Translations under genes and position numbers: made by a program
Notes under the pieces: generated by a model
What the model was told of the DNA's origin: nothing
Seen by the model: the letters and a program-made list of their open reading frames with translations, nothing else
Database searches by the model: none
IMG/VR virus record: IMGVR_UViG_3300013132_000065
Span: 1 to 53,252 of that record
Reading direction: 5' to 3' (one strand)
DNA: 53,252 nucleotides
Origin: a virus
In this document: piece by piece, positions 14,991 through 22,785 of the stretch
Position numbering within the stretch: position 1 is the first letter of the stretch
Layout: the number at the start of each line of letters is the position of its first letter

Positions 14991-14998
14991 ATATTTAT
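14991..14998 (+). promoter_or_regulatory. Candidate late promoter ATATTTAT
   Basis: In GCATATTTATAC, 33 bases before the ATG at 15032. Confidence 0.42.
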
Positions 14999-15031
14999 AC
15001 AAAAAATAGTATAAATTTATGGACTAGTTAC

Positions 15032-15397
15032 ATGACGCATAAAGAATTTTTTGTATGGTTATCTGGATTTTTGTCAGCGGTAGAATCTAACACGTTATTC
15101 GAAATAATTAAACGGCAAATGGCCGAGGTTGAAGAAACTAAATTTATCGTATCACATCCAGATATTACCGTAAAACAGCCTGCGATACCAGAACCGGCAG
15201 TCGAAGAAACTTCGGCTGTTACGGACGTTATAGTCGAACCTGAACCTATTGTCGAGCCCGAACCTGTCACTGAACCTGAACCTATTGTTATATCTAATCG
15301 CAAATCACCGTTTTATTCGTCAGCCGCTCCGGATAAAAAAAAAGTAGTTGAGCAGGTTCCGGAACTCAGTAAACCAAGATTATTGTATAGGATATAA
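15032..15397 (+). CDS. Acidic repeat protein, 121 aa
   Basis: Starts at MTHKEFFVWLSGFLSAVES; an in-frame ATG at 14987 lies within the upstream promoter-like motif and is less likely. The first 40 residues form a helical, aromatic domain. A Pro/Glu repeat follows (VEPEPIVEPEPVTEPEPIV), then a basic tail. The MTHKEF-WL-GFL-A pattern is familiar from small proteins in other large phages, but no function is known. Confidence 0.65.
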   Translation: MTHKEFFVWLSGFLSAVESNTLFEIIKRQMAEVEETKFIVSHPDITVKQPAIPEPAVEETSAVTDVIVEPEPIVEPEPVTEPEPIVISNRKSPFYSSAAPDKKKVVEQVPELSKPRLLYRI

Positions 15398-15399
15398 TA

Positions 15400-15627
15400 A
15401 TGCCAGCGGTAAGCAAACAGCAACAAAAATTCTTTGGAGTAGTAAAATCAATGCAACAAGGAGATATGCCAGCTCGCGGGGCGGCGGGTAAAGTTGCTAA
15501 AACTATGAGTAAGTCAGATGTGGATAAGTTTGCTAGTACAAAGCACGATAAATTGCCTAATAAACTACGGGAGATGGTGATTAATATAATTCGTGAAGAA
15601 CTAATAAAACTACGAAAAAAAAGGTAA
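15400..15627 (+). CDS. DUF3008-like small protein with C-terminal tag
   Basis: 75 aa. MPAVSKQQQKFFGVVKSMQQGD followed by VAKTMSKSDVDKFASTKHDKLP matches the DUF3008-type family of small proteins found in phages and bacteria (the two patterns S-K-Q-Q-x-F-F and D-x-x-x-F-A-x-T-K-H). The tail INIIREELIKLRKKR carries the same IIREEL motif as the N-termini of several neighbours, here at the C-terminus. Function unknown. Confidence 0.75.
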   Translation: MPAVSKQQQKFFGVVKSMQQGDMPARGAAGKVAKTMSKSDVDKFASTKHDKLPNKLREMVINIIREELIKLRKKR

Positions 15628-15632
15628 TTATC

Positions 15633-16361
15633 ATGGGTATAATGAATGTCAAGTTTATGCAGTATACAATATTAGTGTTGACTTATTTACTGTTGTTATC
15701 GTGTGATAAACAGGCATATGTACATGATAATACGATCGATCATAGTGTTGAATTAATTCAGGCTTATGAACCTAACTTACCTGAAAGCGTTATACAACAA
15801 GCAAGGGGTAGTCGGCTAAAATCAAATTTTTTATCAGTAACGCCGGATACCGTCTATACATCAAATGATTTACTAGATTTTTTATCGGTATATGGCACTA
15901 TAGTACCGGACATAACACCTGAATTCGTTAATTATTACCAGGATATTGGCTCTGGCCATACTAACGCTAAGTTAGATAACTTAACAATGCCAGAAGATGA
16001 AAATAGAATTTATGAGTGGTTCATTAATAATATACTGGTATACACAGGGTATAACTTGCCGTTAGTTGCAACTGCTAATTTGCTTGAATGTGAAGGTGTT
16101 ATGATGATCAAACTTAAAGTAACGGATCCTGTGACATTGGCTGAGTATGAACGAGAACAATGGTCTTATATAGAATACCTTTTTATTCCGGACAGCGTGG
16201 CATGCGACTGTACTGATTGTCCGTTATATTGGGATGTAATTCCAATACCGCCCACCCCGGGGCCGTATGATTATCAGACAAAACATGCTAAATGGGACTT
16301 AAATTATGATAATGTCATTAATGTTAATGACTTACTTATATTGTTAGCCTATTATAGTTAA
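15633..16361 (+). CDS. Lipoprotein with C-terminal dockerin-like loop
   Basis: 242 aa. Lipoprotein signal with hydrophobic core and lipobox LLSC (Cys24). The middle region is not recognised; it contains a CDCTDC cluster around 190-196. The C-terminus WDLNYDNVINVNDLLILLAYY is a calcium-loop/dockerin-like half, close to those ending the next two genes. The three neighbouring genes therefore look like a set of cell-surface or secreted proteins. A Bacteroidota-type export route is inferred. Whether it acts on the host envelope or on competitors is unknown. Confidence 0.72.
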   Translation: MGIMNVKFMQYTILVLTYLLLLSCDKQAYVHDNTIDHSVELIQAYEPNLPESVIQQARGSRLKSNFLSVTPDTVYTSNDLLDFLSVYGTIVPDITPEFVNYYQDIGSGHTNAKLDNLTMPEDENRIYEWFINNILVYTGYNLPLVATANLLECEGVMMIKLKVTDPVTLAEYEREQWSYIEYLFIPDSVACDCTDCPLYWDVIPIPPTPGPYDYQTKHAKWDLNYDNVINVNDLLILLAYYS

Positions 16362-16372
16362 CTAGGAGTGAA

Positions 16373-17506
16373 ATGAAAAAAGTATTACTGTTACTATTGC
16401 TAAATATGTTTGCATTTTTTTTGGTAGCACAAGAAGAATGTGGCACTACTACATCTAAAATTGAGTATAATAAAGCTAGCCGACATGCTAAAAGTATGGC
16501 CATGGCTAGATCATCTGGTACTGTACAACTTAAAGAAATTCCTATTGTTTTTCATATTTTTTATTCTGAGTCAATAGCCAATTCGTATGTTCCTCGCGAG
16601 GCCGTGGTTGAGGCATTTTATGACATAAATAGAAATTTTATAGGAACAAAATTTAGATTTCGGTTAGTTGATATTAAATATCAAAACTTAGCTGAATTTG
16701 CGTGGCATAATGATTTCTTAAACGGTAGTACTAATTTACCTAATAAAAATCATGGCAGAATGCATGATTTAGCTAATAGTACTTATTTAGACCCCAATTC
16801 TCACTTAAATATTTATATTTGCCCAAAATTTAGTACAGCCGGGCTTAAAGGGTTTTCATTTACTACTCCATATGCCCCAGTTGTAGGGCAAGGATTAAAA
16901 CCTGCTGACGGCGTTTGGATTAGAACTGATGTATTTGGCGTTAATCTTCCATATTTAGCTCAGTACAATACATTAAACAAAATAGTCGTTCATGAGATAG
17001 GCCATTATTTGGGACTATTTCATACATTTCAAGGCAGTGCCGGGTGTGATCCAGATGTCTTACCTTTAGATTGTGCAACTACAGGCGATCTAGTATGTGA
17101 CACGCCTCCTATAAAATCTTCGGTTATAGCAAATCACTGCAATCCTAGATGTCCTGACAATTGGACGCCTGGGATGCCATGGGAATCTTATACCTATGAT
17201 AACTTTATGGATTATTTAGCCGATAATTGTAGATATAGTTTTACTGCTGGCCAGATTGATCGAATGCACCAGCATGTTATACAACAACGTCCCGATGTTT
17301 ATCAAACTATAACTGTACAACAGCAAGTTGATTTAGATAGGAACTATAGTATAGGTTCATCCGATATGTTATTATTGTTATCTTGTATAAATCAACCTAT
17401 AGAATCTAAAGATTGCTATTTATGTGACTTTGATTTTAATAAAGTAGTAGGCGTATCCGACCTTCAACTTTTACTTTCCTTTATGGGAACTACTTACCCA
17501 AAGTAA
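16373..17506 (+). CDS. Secreted M43-family zinc metalloprotease
   Basis: 377 aa. Signal peptide with cleavage after LVAQ (about 20), typical of Bacteroidota. Zinc motif HEIGHYLGLFH (207-217) and Met-turn NFMDYL (278-282) are those of cytophagalysin/pappalysin-like (M43) peptidases. The Cys pairs around CDPDVLPLDC and VCDTPP are also typical. The C-terminal part carries two dockerin-like calcium loops (DLDRNYSIGSSDMLLLL and DFDFNKVVGVSDLQLLL). Unlike the next gene it lacks an obvious T9SS sorting domain. A secreted protease in a phage is unusual; it may process surface proteins. Confidence 0.85.
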   Translation: MKKVLLLLLLNMFAFFLVAQEECGTTTSKIEYNKASRHAKSMAMARSSGTVQLKEIPIVFHIFYSESIANSYVPREAVVEAFYDINRNFIGTKFRFRLVDIKYQNLAEFAWHNDFLNGSTNLPNKNHGRMHDLANSTYLDPNSHLNIYICPKFSTAGLKGFSFTTPYAPVVGQGLKPADGVWIRTDVFGVNLPYLAQYNTLNKIVVHEIGHYLGLFHTFQGSAGCDPDVLPLDCATTGDLVCDTPPIKSSVIANHCNPRCPDNWTPGMPWESYTYDNFMDYLADNCRYSFTAGQIDRMHQHVIQQRPDVYQTITVQQQVDLDRNYSIGSSDMLLLLSCINQPIESKDCYLCDFDFNKVVGVSDLQLLLSFMGTTYPK

Positions 17507-17509
17507 TCT

Positions 17510-17517
17510 ATATTTAT
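17510..17517 (+). promoter_or_regulatory. Candidate late promoter ATATTTAT
   Basis: In TATATTTATA just after the previous stop, 25 bases before the ATG of the second metalloprotease. Confidence 0.48.
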
Positions 17518-17542
17518 ACATAGATTTACAAACTTTAATCAC

Positions 17543-18901
17543 ATGAAACAGTTTATCATTATACTAGGATTTTTATCCTTTACGTTAAGTTCCGTAGCAC
17601 AAGAACCTATGAGTTGTGCTATGTTAGGTGATACAAAAAATGTATTGCCAATGGGATTCTTAAAAAACAAAAGTAATCGTAGTAATACTGCCAAAACGAT
17701 TCCGGTAGTAGTTCATATAGTTTATACTGATGCTATAGAAAATACATATGTCCCTGTTGAGGCTATCCAACCTGCTATAGATCAATTAAATGTTGACTTC
17801 GAAGGAACTAATATATTATTTGAACTAGTAGGTTATGATTATACAGATTTATCTACCTATGTTTGGCATGATGCATATGTAAGTGGGCAGGTATGTTTTC
17901 CTACATACCAAAACCAAGCTACCATGTTAGCTAATGACGTGGCATGGGACATTTCAGAATATTGTAACATATACGTTATACCTAAAATGTGCTCTACAAT
18001 ATTAGGCTATGCATATGTAGGATATGGGCCAAATAATGCTGATGACGGTGTTTGGGTACTCACTAAAACTTTTGGTATTGGCGAATGGCCCCACCTGAAT
18101 CCCGCATATAACGAAAATGAAACCTTAACTCATGAGTTAGGACACTACTGCGGTTTATTTCATACATTCAATTTAAACCCAGGCACATGCGGTGCACAAG
18201 ACCCAGATATCCCTTGTGAATACGAAGGAGATTATGTTTGTGATACTCCTCCTACTAAACCTAGTGCTGGTTGTCCCGGTACTACTGGTTATCACTGTCC
18301 TATAACCAATTATGATGGCGGTGTTTGGTTTAATGCTCGTAATCATATGGATTATGGGGGCCAATATTGCAGAGATGAATTCACACCGGGCCAAATAGAT
18401 AGAATGCATGCTATGCTTGAATATCAAAGATATGAATTGTATAGCGATGATTCCGTAATACCATTCTGTCCCGGAGATTTTAATGGCGATGGGAACATAG
18501 GTACGGCTGATTTATTAGTAATATTATCAAACTACGGTTGTATAGGATGTGGTCCTTCACAAGGGGATGCTACTTTAGACTATGTAGTAGGTGTAGCTGA
18601 TATTAATTGGGTACTAGCCAATTGGGGTGAAATTTGCGGTGATGGTATAGGAATGATAGAAGGGGAAAATATTTATTTACCTCAACTACCATACGTTCCT
18701 CAAAAGCCGAAACAATCAATTCCGTTTAAGACGTTAGCAGCGTTACTAGTTCAAGAACCTAAGCCAATTCTAGAAATAAACTATTATGATATCATTGGGC
18801 GAAATATTAATCTGTCAGAATTAGTACAAACACGTGGCATATATGTCGTTGAAATTATTTTTGAAGATGGTTCACGGGCTGTGTTAAAAACGTATAACTA
18901 A
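17543..18901 (+). CDS. Secreted M43 metalloprotease with T9SS sorting domain
   Basis: 452 aa. Signal peptide ending SSVAQ (20). Catalytic motif HELGHYCGLFH (197-207), Met-turn NHMDYG (267-272). Dockerin-like loops DFNGDGNIGTADLLVIL (312-328) and DATLDYVVGVADINWVL (342-358). The last ~45 residues, with EINYYDIIGRNINLSEL, RGIYVVEI and an ending KTYN, match a type A T9SS C-terminal sorting domain (consensus: Y-D-x-x-G-R, then G-x-Y, then a basic K-x end). It would be exported and cell-anchored by the type IX system found only in Bacteroidota. Paralogue of the previous gene. Substrate unknown. Confidence 0.88.
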   Translation: MKQFIIILGFLSFTLSSVAQEPMSCAMLGDTKNVLPMGFLKNKSNRSNTAKTIPVVVHIVYTDAIENTYVPVEAIQPAIDQLNVDFEGTNILFELVGYDYTDLSTYVWHDAYVSGQVCFPTYQNQATMLANDVAWDISEYCNIYVIPKMCSTILGYAYVGYGPNNADDGVWVLTKTFGIGEWPHLNPAYNENETLTHELGHYCGLFHTFNLNPGTCGAQDPDIPCEYEGDYVCDTPPTKPSAGCPGTTGYHCPITNYDGGVWFNARNHMDYGGQYCRDEFTPGQIDRMHAMLEYQRYELYSDDSVIPFCPGDFNGDGNIGTADLLVILSNYGCIGCGPSQGDATLDYVVGVADINWVLANWGEICGDGIGMIEGENIYLPQLPYVPQKPKQSIPFKTLAALLVQEPKPILEINYYDIIGRNINLSELVQTRGIYVVEIIFEDGSRAVLKTYN

Positions 18902-18927
18902 TTTTCTTTAAAAAAGTATGCCAATAA

Positions 18928-18959
18928 TTTGGATACGATGGATTTAGTTCTTATCTTTA
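18928..18959 (+). promoter_or_regulatory. Host-type promoter, TTTG-N20-TATCTTTA
   Basis: TTTG at 18928-18931, exactly 20 bases, TATCTTTA at 18952-18959, then AAAGAAGGAAG and an ATG at 18998. Same box sequences and spacing as the promoter at 13978. Confidence 0.65.
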
Positions 18960-18997
18960 TATAAAGAAGGAAGAAAAAAATTCAAAACAAATTAGTT

Positions 18998-19159
18998 ATG
19001 GTAAAAACTTTCGGAACCATTGAAGTTGAGTTGACCGGGTCATTGCTTCGAGTACGTGAAAAAGGCGAGCTTGTTAAATCCGAATTGCTTCGGGCTGATG
19101 ACGCCATGTATAAGTTCAATGATATGTGTAAACGTGTAGAAAAATATCTTGCACAATAA
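18998..19159 (+). CDS. Small hypothetical protein, 53 aa
   Basis: MVKTFGTIEVELTGSLLRVRE..., a compact beta strand pair then a helix ending VEKYLAQ. First gene behind a strong host-type promoter. The stop overlaps the next start (TAATG), which supports coding. Confidence 0.65.
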   Translation: MVKTFGTIEVELTGSLLRVREKGELVKSELLRADDAMYKFNDMCKRVEKYLAQ

Positions 19160-19458
19160 TGATCACGCACGAGAGTATTTATCCCCCAGTAATCGTAACG
19201 ATTGCATCTGGTACATATGTATGCCCGGGCTGGCGCCGAGTTCCTGATAATACGACGGTGAATGATATTACATGGACTCCACCGGTGCGCGTAGAGCGAC
19301 CATTGCTTGAAGCAGTGATTGCTAGTAGTGATGGTAAAAGTCAATACACTGTTACAAATCGTAACGATATTTGGAGTTGTTCGTGCACAGGCTTTAAATA
19401 TCATAAGCGTTGCAAGCATATCGATCATGTCAAACAAACGAAAGTTAGCGATAGGTGA
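19159..19458 (+). CDS. SWIM zinc-finger protein
   Basis: 99 aa. The C-terminal SCSCTGFKYHKRCKHIDHV holds Cys74, Cys76, Cys85 and His87, the CxC...CxH pattern of SWIM fingers, preceded by the usual YTVTNRNDIWSC strand. Small SWIM proteins occur in other T4-like phages; they probably bind DNA or a protein partner. Overlaps genes on both sides. Confidence 0.78.
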   Translation: MITHESIYPPVIVTIASGTYVCPGWRRVPDNTTVNDITWTPPVRVERPLLEAVIASSDGKSQYTVTNRNDIWSCSCTGFKYHKRCKHIDHVKQTKVSDR

Positions 19459-19753
19459 TAAGGTACGTGCACGTTTTTTAGGCGGGCTCGTGCAATGTAT
19501 CGTAATTGAGGTGATGCCTAATTCGTCATATAAACTACGTATGTACGATGGCATCATTATTCCTAATTGTTTTTGGAAGGACGAAGCAGACCGTAAATCG
19601 CCATGGTATATCGAAGACTTCCTAGGCAATACTGAAGAGTCAAAGTCAACAGTATATCAAAGTACCATGGAACACACTAATGATAAAGCTGAACTCGATG
19701 CTGCCATCAAAAAACAACGAAAATTCATCCGCGGCAAGCATTCGAAAGATTGA
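19427..19753 (+). CDS. Hypothetical protein, KOW/SH3-like, 108 aa
   Basis: Starts at MSNKRKLAIGD, overlapping the SWIM gene by 32 bases. The pattern LAIGDKVRARFLGGLVQCIVIEVMPNSSYKLRMYDGIIIP resembles a small SH3/Tudor/KOW barrel. A charged tail follows. Nucleic acid or protein binding is plausible; function unknown. Confidence 0.62.
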   Translation: MSNKRKLAIGDKVRARFLGGLVQCIVIEVMPNSSYKLRMYDGIIIPNCFWKDEADRKSPWYIEDFLGNTEESKSTVYQSTMEHTNDKAELDAAIKKQRKFIRGKHSKD

Positions 19754-19958
19754 ACCGTACCGATATATACATATATATAAATGTCTAATCGAGAATCGAA
19801 TATGTCAGGCCTGGGTCGAATATCCCATGTTTTGCGATTGTCCTGATCCGGGTAGTCGAGAAAACAAAGCAGAGTTAAAAAGACGATTTGGGTTTACATA
19901 TAGAGGATTTCAATTAGTTAAATTTAAAGTTTTAAGTTCAAGGAGAAACAATGCCTAG
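19680..19958 (+). CDS. Hypothetical protein, start uncertain
   Basis: The conserved-looking part is AWVEYPMFCDCPDPGSRENKAELKRRFGF near the C-terminus. The ATG at 19680 lies inside the previous gene and gives 22 residues that look random, so the true start may be a non-ATG codon near 19749. It ends just inside the next gene, which has a good AAGGAG site. Confidence 0.5.
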   Translation: MIKLNSMLPSKNNENSSAASIRKIEPYRYIHIYKCLIENRICQAWVEYPMFCDCPDPGSRENKAELKRRFGFTYRGFQLVKFKVLSSRRNNA

Positions 19959-20088
19959 AAAAATTTCTGTTAGCGGTTATACGGAACGTGTGCAAAAAAA
20001 GCGTCCCGGTATTCATACAAAATGTAGATCTAGTAAAAATAAAAAATCTAAAAACTACAAAAAAACGTACCGCGGTCAAGGTAGATAA
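19951..20088 (+). CDS. Small basic conserved protein, 45 aa
   Basis: MPRKISVSGYTERVQKK... ending YKKTYRGQGR; about a third Lys/Arg. AAGGAG lies 6 bases before the ATG. Small proteins with this PRK-SGYT start and YRGQGR end occur in other phages, as far as I recall. Nucleic-acid binding is plausible from the charge. Confidence 0.68.
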   Translation: MPRKISVSGYTERVQKKRPGIHTKCRSSKNKKSKNYKKTYRGQGR

Positions 20089-20090
20089 TC

Positions 20091-20279
20091 ATGAACAGGG
20101 AAGATCGTTTTTTATTCATTCATAATGAAATTAATTCACGCAATCTCACTGCTGAGTTTAGGACGCAGATTGCCAAAATGAAATTCCAAGATCATCATCG
20201 TTTCAAGGATATGCTCGAACGATGGGAATATGCATATGAAAAGTTAATTATTAAAACAGAACAATCGAACCATACGTAA
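20091..20279 (+). CDS. Small helical hypothetical protein, 62 aa
   Basis: Begins MNREDRFLFIHNEINS two bases after the previous stop. Charged helices, no motif. Function unknown. Confidence 0.58.
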   Translation: MNREDRFLFIHNEINSRNLTAEFRTQIAKMKFQDHHRFKDMLERWEYAYEKLIIKTEQSNHT

Positions 20280-20286
20280 TATTTAT
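20279..20286 (+). promoter_or_regulatory. Candidate late promoter ATATTTAT
   Basis: Overlaps the previous stop codon and lies 7 bases before the ATG at 20294. Confidence 0.42.
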
Positions 20287-20293
20287 TTAAAAC

Positions 20294-20506
20294 ATGATTA
20301 TATTAGAAAACATAGAAACAGGCAATTACCATGAAGGAAATGTGCTTGAATTCTTCGTTAACGAAGAAACGCTGATTGGAGAGGTTTATCTAGACGGCTT
20401 TTTGATTTTTCAAGACATTGATATAATTGACGAAGAACAACTAGAATTGTCCTTCAATAAAAACTTCATCCAGACTGATGTGGATGATTACCAATACGAT
20501 TTTTAA
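20294..20506 (+). CDS. Small acidic hypothetical protein, 70 aa
   Basis: Very acidic (ends DVDDYQYDF) with beta-strand-like hydrophobic stretches. No motif; DNA mimicry cannot be judged from sequence alone. Function unknown. Confidence 0.58.
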   Translation: MIILENIETGNYHEGNVLEFFVNEETLIGEVYLDGFLIFQDIDIIDEEQLELSFNKNFIQTDVDDYQYDF

Positions 20507-20512
20507 TTATTT

Positions 20513-20520
20513 ATATTTAT
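20513..20520 (+). promoter_or_regulatory. Candidate late promoter ATATTTAT
   Basis: 16 bases before the ATG at 20537; the short leader carries AAAGGAG, a good ribosome site. Confidence 0.52.
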
Positions 20521-20536
20521 AACAAAGGAGTATGTT

Positions 20537-20722
20537 ATGACATCACAAGAATTATTTACTAACATGGAAGCCCATTGGAATGAGTTCGCGGAAAATCACA
20601 ATAAGTACGTTGATAAGGGTAATAAGGCAGCTGCTACCCGCGCTCGTAAATCTATTGGCGAACTTAAAAAACTTATTACAGAATACAGAAAAGAGTCAGT
20701 TGCTGAAAGCAAAAGAACCTGA
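20537..20722 (+). CDS. Histone H1 (Hc1)-like DNA-binding protein
   Basis: 61 aa. A helical N-terminus is followed by KGNKAAATRARKSIGELKK, then ITEYRKES. The pattern K-G-N-K-A-A-x-T-R-A-R-K-x-x-x-E-L-K is the signature of the small Hc1/histone H1-like proteins that are common in Bacteroidota. It probably binds or compacts DNA, either phage DNA for packaging or host chromosome. It has a good ribosome site and a candidate late promoter. A phage-borne copy may have come from the host line. Confidence 0.8.
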   Translation: MTSQELFTNMEAHWNEFAENHNKYVDKGNKAAATRARKSIGELKKLITEYRKESVAESKRT

Positions 20723-20726
20723 TACA

Positions 20727-21122
20727 ATGAAACCTAACCGTAAATACAATATTAGAGCTATCATACGAGAGGAGCTTAATAACATTATCCGTGAACAGGA
20801 TGGTAAGTATGGACGTCTTCTCGATGCTGAAAATTTCGACCCGATTGATCCTGAAGTCTATGTACAAGGATTTGGTACAATGACACGGTCTTCGCTTCAT
20901 ATGGATATTGCAAAACGTTTGATAAGTATTGCACGTACTGCTAAACAGGCAGCGTCGAGCGGTACTAATTCATATGATAAATTTAAGGTATTGCAATCCG
21001 AGTTAGGTGATAAATCACAAATTATGCAGCTGATTAAGGCTGAACTTGATGTGGCTAATGAGCTCGAGACTATACGTACTCGAGGCGGACGCCGTACAAC
21101 GCCAATTCCTAAGCAAAATTAA
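20727..21122 (+). CDS. Leader-motif hypothetical protein, 131 aa
   Basis: The start at 20727 (MKPNRKYNIRAIIREELNNIIREQDG) is chosen because it places the shared IIREEL tag at residues 12-17, and the upstream frame lies inside the Hc1-like gene. The rest is helical, ending in a basic tail (TRGGRRTTPIPKQN). Possible internal virion protein; function unknown. Confidence 0.65.
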   Translation: MKPNRKYNIRAIIREELNNIIREQDGKYGRLLDAENFDPIDPEVYVQGFGTMTRSSLHMDIAKRLISIARTAKQAASSGTNSYDKFKVLQSELGDKSQIMQLIKAELDVANELETIRTRGGRRTTPIPKQN

Positions 21123-21167
21123 TTTTGTTTTAAATAAAAAAGTTATTATATTTTCAAAAAAAAAGTT

Positions 21168-21374
21168 ATGAGTTATTATCTAGCAAAAGTTAAAGTAGCC
21201 ACTGATACTCCCAAAGGAGTTAAATGGCAAACAGAGTCTTATCTTGTCAATGCCGCGACGGTCACACATGCCGAAGCCCTCATCAATGAAGAGTTTCAGC
21301 AAGGCGGTGTTGATTTTGACGTAAAGTCGATTTCAAGTAGTTCAATTATTAAGGTCGTTGAGTCAAAAAAATAA
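21168..21374 (+). CDS. DUF4494 family protein
   Basis: 68 aa. The pattern YYLAKVKVATDTPKGVKWQTESYLVNAATVTHAEALINEEF matches DUF4494, a small family typical of Bacteroidota and their phages. Function unknown. Supports the host assignment. Confidence 0.7.
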   Translation: MSYYLAKVKVATDTPKGVKWQTESYLVNAATVTHAEALINEEFQQGGVDFDVKSISSSSIIKVVESKK

Positions 21375-21380
21375 TTTAGT

Positions 21381-21761
21381 ATGACTAAATATTTACCCGG
21401 CGATCATGTTGTCATTTTTAATGATAACAGACTTGAGGTTGGATTAGTTACAAATGTACGTAAACGTAAAAATGCTGTAGCTGGATATGACGTACGTACG
21501 GAACGCGGTTCTGCTCTCCCAATTGTTCCAATTGGAAAGTCTAAGTCAAAAACAGCATTGTATATTGATGCGGAGATGACGGCTATCTGGACGCAGTCTG
21601 GCGGAAGTACTAACCTGTACATTGATAAAAATGTTGGCCATACGCGCGCGAATTATAGTAACACGATTGCATTACGGCTAGATGGCGATGATGGTAAAGT
21701 AGGGCATTTTGAAAAATACCACGACTTTATCTTCCCAACTATTGGCGCTAGATCATATTAA
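21381..21761 (+). CDS. Hypothetical protein with SH3-like start, 126 aa
   Basis: YLPGDHVVIFNDNRLEVGLVTNVRKRKNAVAGYDVRTERG looks like a small barrel domain. The rest is not recognised. It sits 6 bases after the DUF4494 gene and 2 bases before the next gene. Function unknown. Confidence 0.62.
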   Translation: MTKYLPGDHVVIFNDNRLEVGLVTNVRKRKNAVAGYDVRTERGSALPIVPIGKSKSKTALYIDAEMTAIWTQSGGSTNLYIDKNVGHTRANYSNTIALRLDGDDGKVGHFEKYHDFIFPTIGARSY

Positions 21762-21763
21762 TC

Positions 21764-22063
21764 ATGAATAAGTTTAAGCAGTTAGTACTAAAGCATTATC
21801 CAAATGCATATCTAGATTATTCAGAGGACGGATATACAGTTCTCTCAGATGGCATATTCCTAGCGGAAGAATATTTGATGCCAAACACATATGATCCGGA
21901 TAAAGCATGGGAGTATGCGGCCATGTGTTGTAAAATTACACAAAATTTCAACCGTACGCATCCGCTACGAATGGACCTATCATCTATTGAACAAAAAATT
22001 GGGCGTATCAATCAACGAAAGCGAAAATCGTATGTTAGAGCAGCTAAGACAAAAACTACATAA
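21764..22063 (+). CDS. Hypothetical protein, 99 aa
   Basis: Starts MNKFKQLVLKHYPNAYLDYSEDGYTVLSDG and has a basic C-terminus (INQRKRKSYVRAAKTKTT). Its 3' end overlaps the methyltransferase gene by 32 bases. No family recognised. Confidence 0.62.
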   Translation: MNKFKQLVLKHYPNAYLDYSEDGYTVLSDGIFLAEEYLMPNTYDPDKAWEYAAMCCKITQNFNRTHPLRMDLSSIEQKIGRINQRKRKSYVRAAKTKTT

Positions 22064-22775
22064 ATCATTTGATACGTTTGTATCAAAATTAGAAGCTTCA
22101 CAACAAATGCCAACGATTAAAGAAGACCAAAAAGTCATAAATGGGACTATAGATGTAATGCCCGTTGAAGATCTTCGTGATGACATGATCGCTGCATCTG
22201 ATTATTTACAATTTTCAGCTGAGGCTGTCGGATATGCTAGTCGAGAACAGCAATTTAATATGTATAATGCCGTCGGATCACATATCAATGTAATGGAGGC
22301 ATCTATTATAGATTTCGGTGCTGGTCGAGGTGATTTTGCTAGATGGATTTGTTCTACTTATAATACATCTCCGGCTAATATCAATTACATTGGATTGGAT
22401 TTCAATGAAAATTTAGTGACAGCGTCGCGCGATTTAGGTGATGAAGTTGATGTACGTAATATCGACTGGTTTTTGCTAGATAGTGATATGCGCGCAGATT
22501 GGTGTATCAACGTAAATTCTAGTAATCTGCGATATGATGCAAATGTCAACTTGTCAGACCGCGAATATCTTGAAAAGACTATTGACGTAATGGTTGAACA
22601 TGCTGATATCGGAGCAATAATTTCACTATCATCGGATGTATCAAATGTTCAAGATGGCTTGATTAATTGGAATCCGGGTGATATATTTAATTGGGCAGTA
22701 AAAAAATACGGTACTGTTGCATTAGATCATTCATTCTCAGAACACGTTTTTGTTTTAATTATTTATAAATCTTAA
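22032..22775 (+). CDS. Class I SAM-dependent methyltransferase
   Basis: The start at 22032 (MLEQLRQKLHKSF) is preferred to the frame-open position at 21891, because the upstream part is inside the previous gene. SAM-binding motif I is IIDFGAGRGDF (about 92-102); the ribose-binding acid after strand 2 is in YIGLDFNE (about 120-127). Rossmann-type layout, 247 aa. No DPPY or PC motif is seen, so DNA methylation is not indicated; the substrate could be a protein or small molecule. Similar phage genes have no settled role. Confidence 0.72.
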   Translation: MLEQLRQKLHKSFDTFVSKLEASQQMPTIKEDQKVINGTIDVMPVEDLRDDMIAASDYLQFSAEAVGYASREQQFNMYNAVGSHINVMEASIIDFGAGRGDFARWICSTYNTSPANINYIGLDFNENLVTASRDLGDEVDVRNIDWFLLDSDMRADWCINVNSSNLRYDANVNLSDREYLEKTIDVMVEHADIGAIISLSSDVSNVQDGLINWNPGDIFNWAVKKYGTVALDHSFSEHVFVLIIYKS

Positions 22776-22785
22776 AAAAATCTCA

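Noticed and set aside
15241-15290. Tandem DNA repeat
   Set aside because: The repeat is the coding sequence of the Pro/Glu repeat in the protein at 15032; it is not a separate DNA element.
18982-19629. Minus-strand open frame of 215 codons
   Set aside because: Lies opposite three overlapping plus-strand genes, including the SWIM finger gene with clear motifs, and has no recognisable domain or promoter.
22032-22775. DNA methyltransferase of a restriction-evasion system
   Set aside because: Only the SAM-binding motifs are seen; neither the DPPY/NPPY nor the PC catalytic motif is present.
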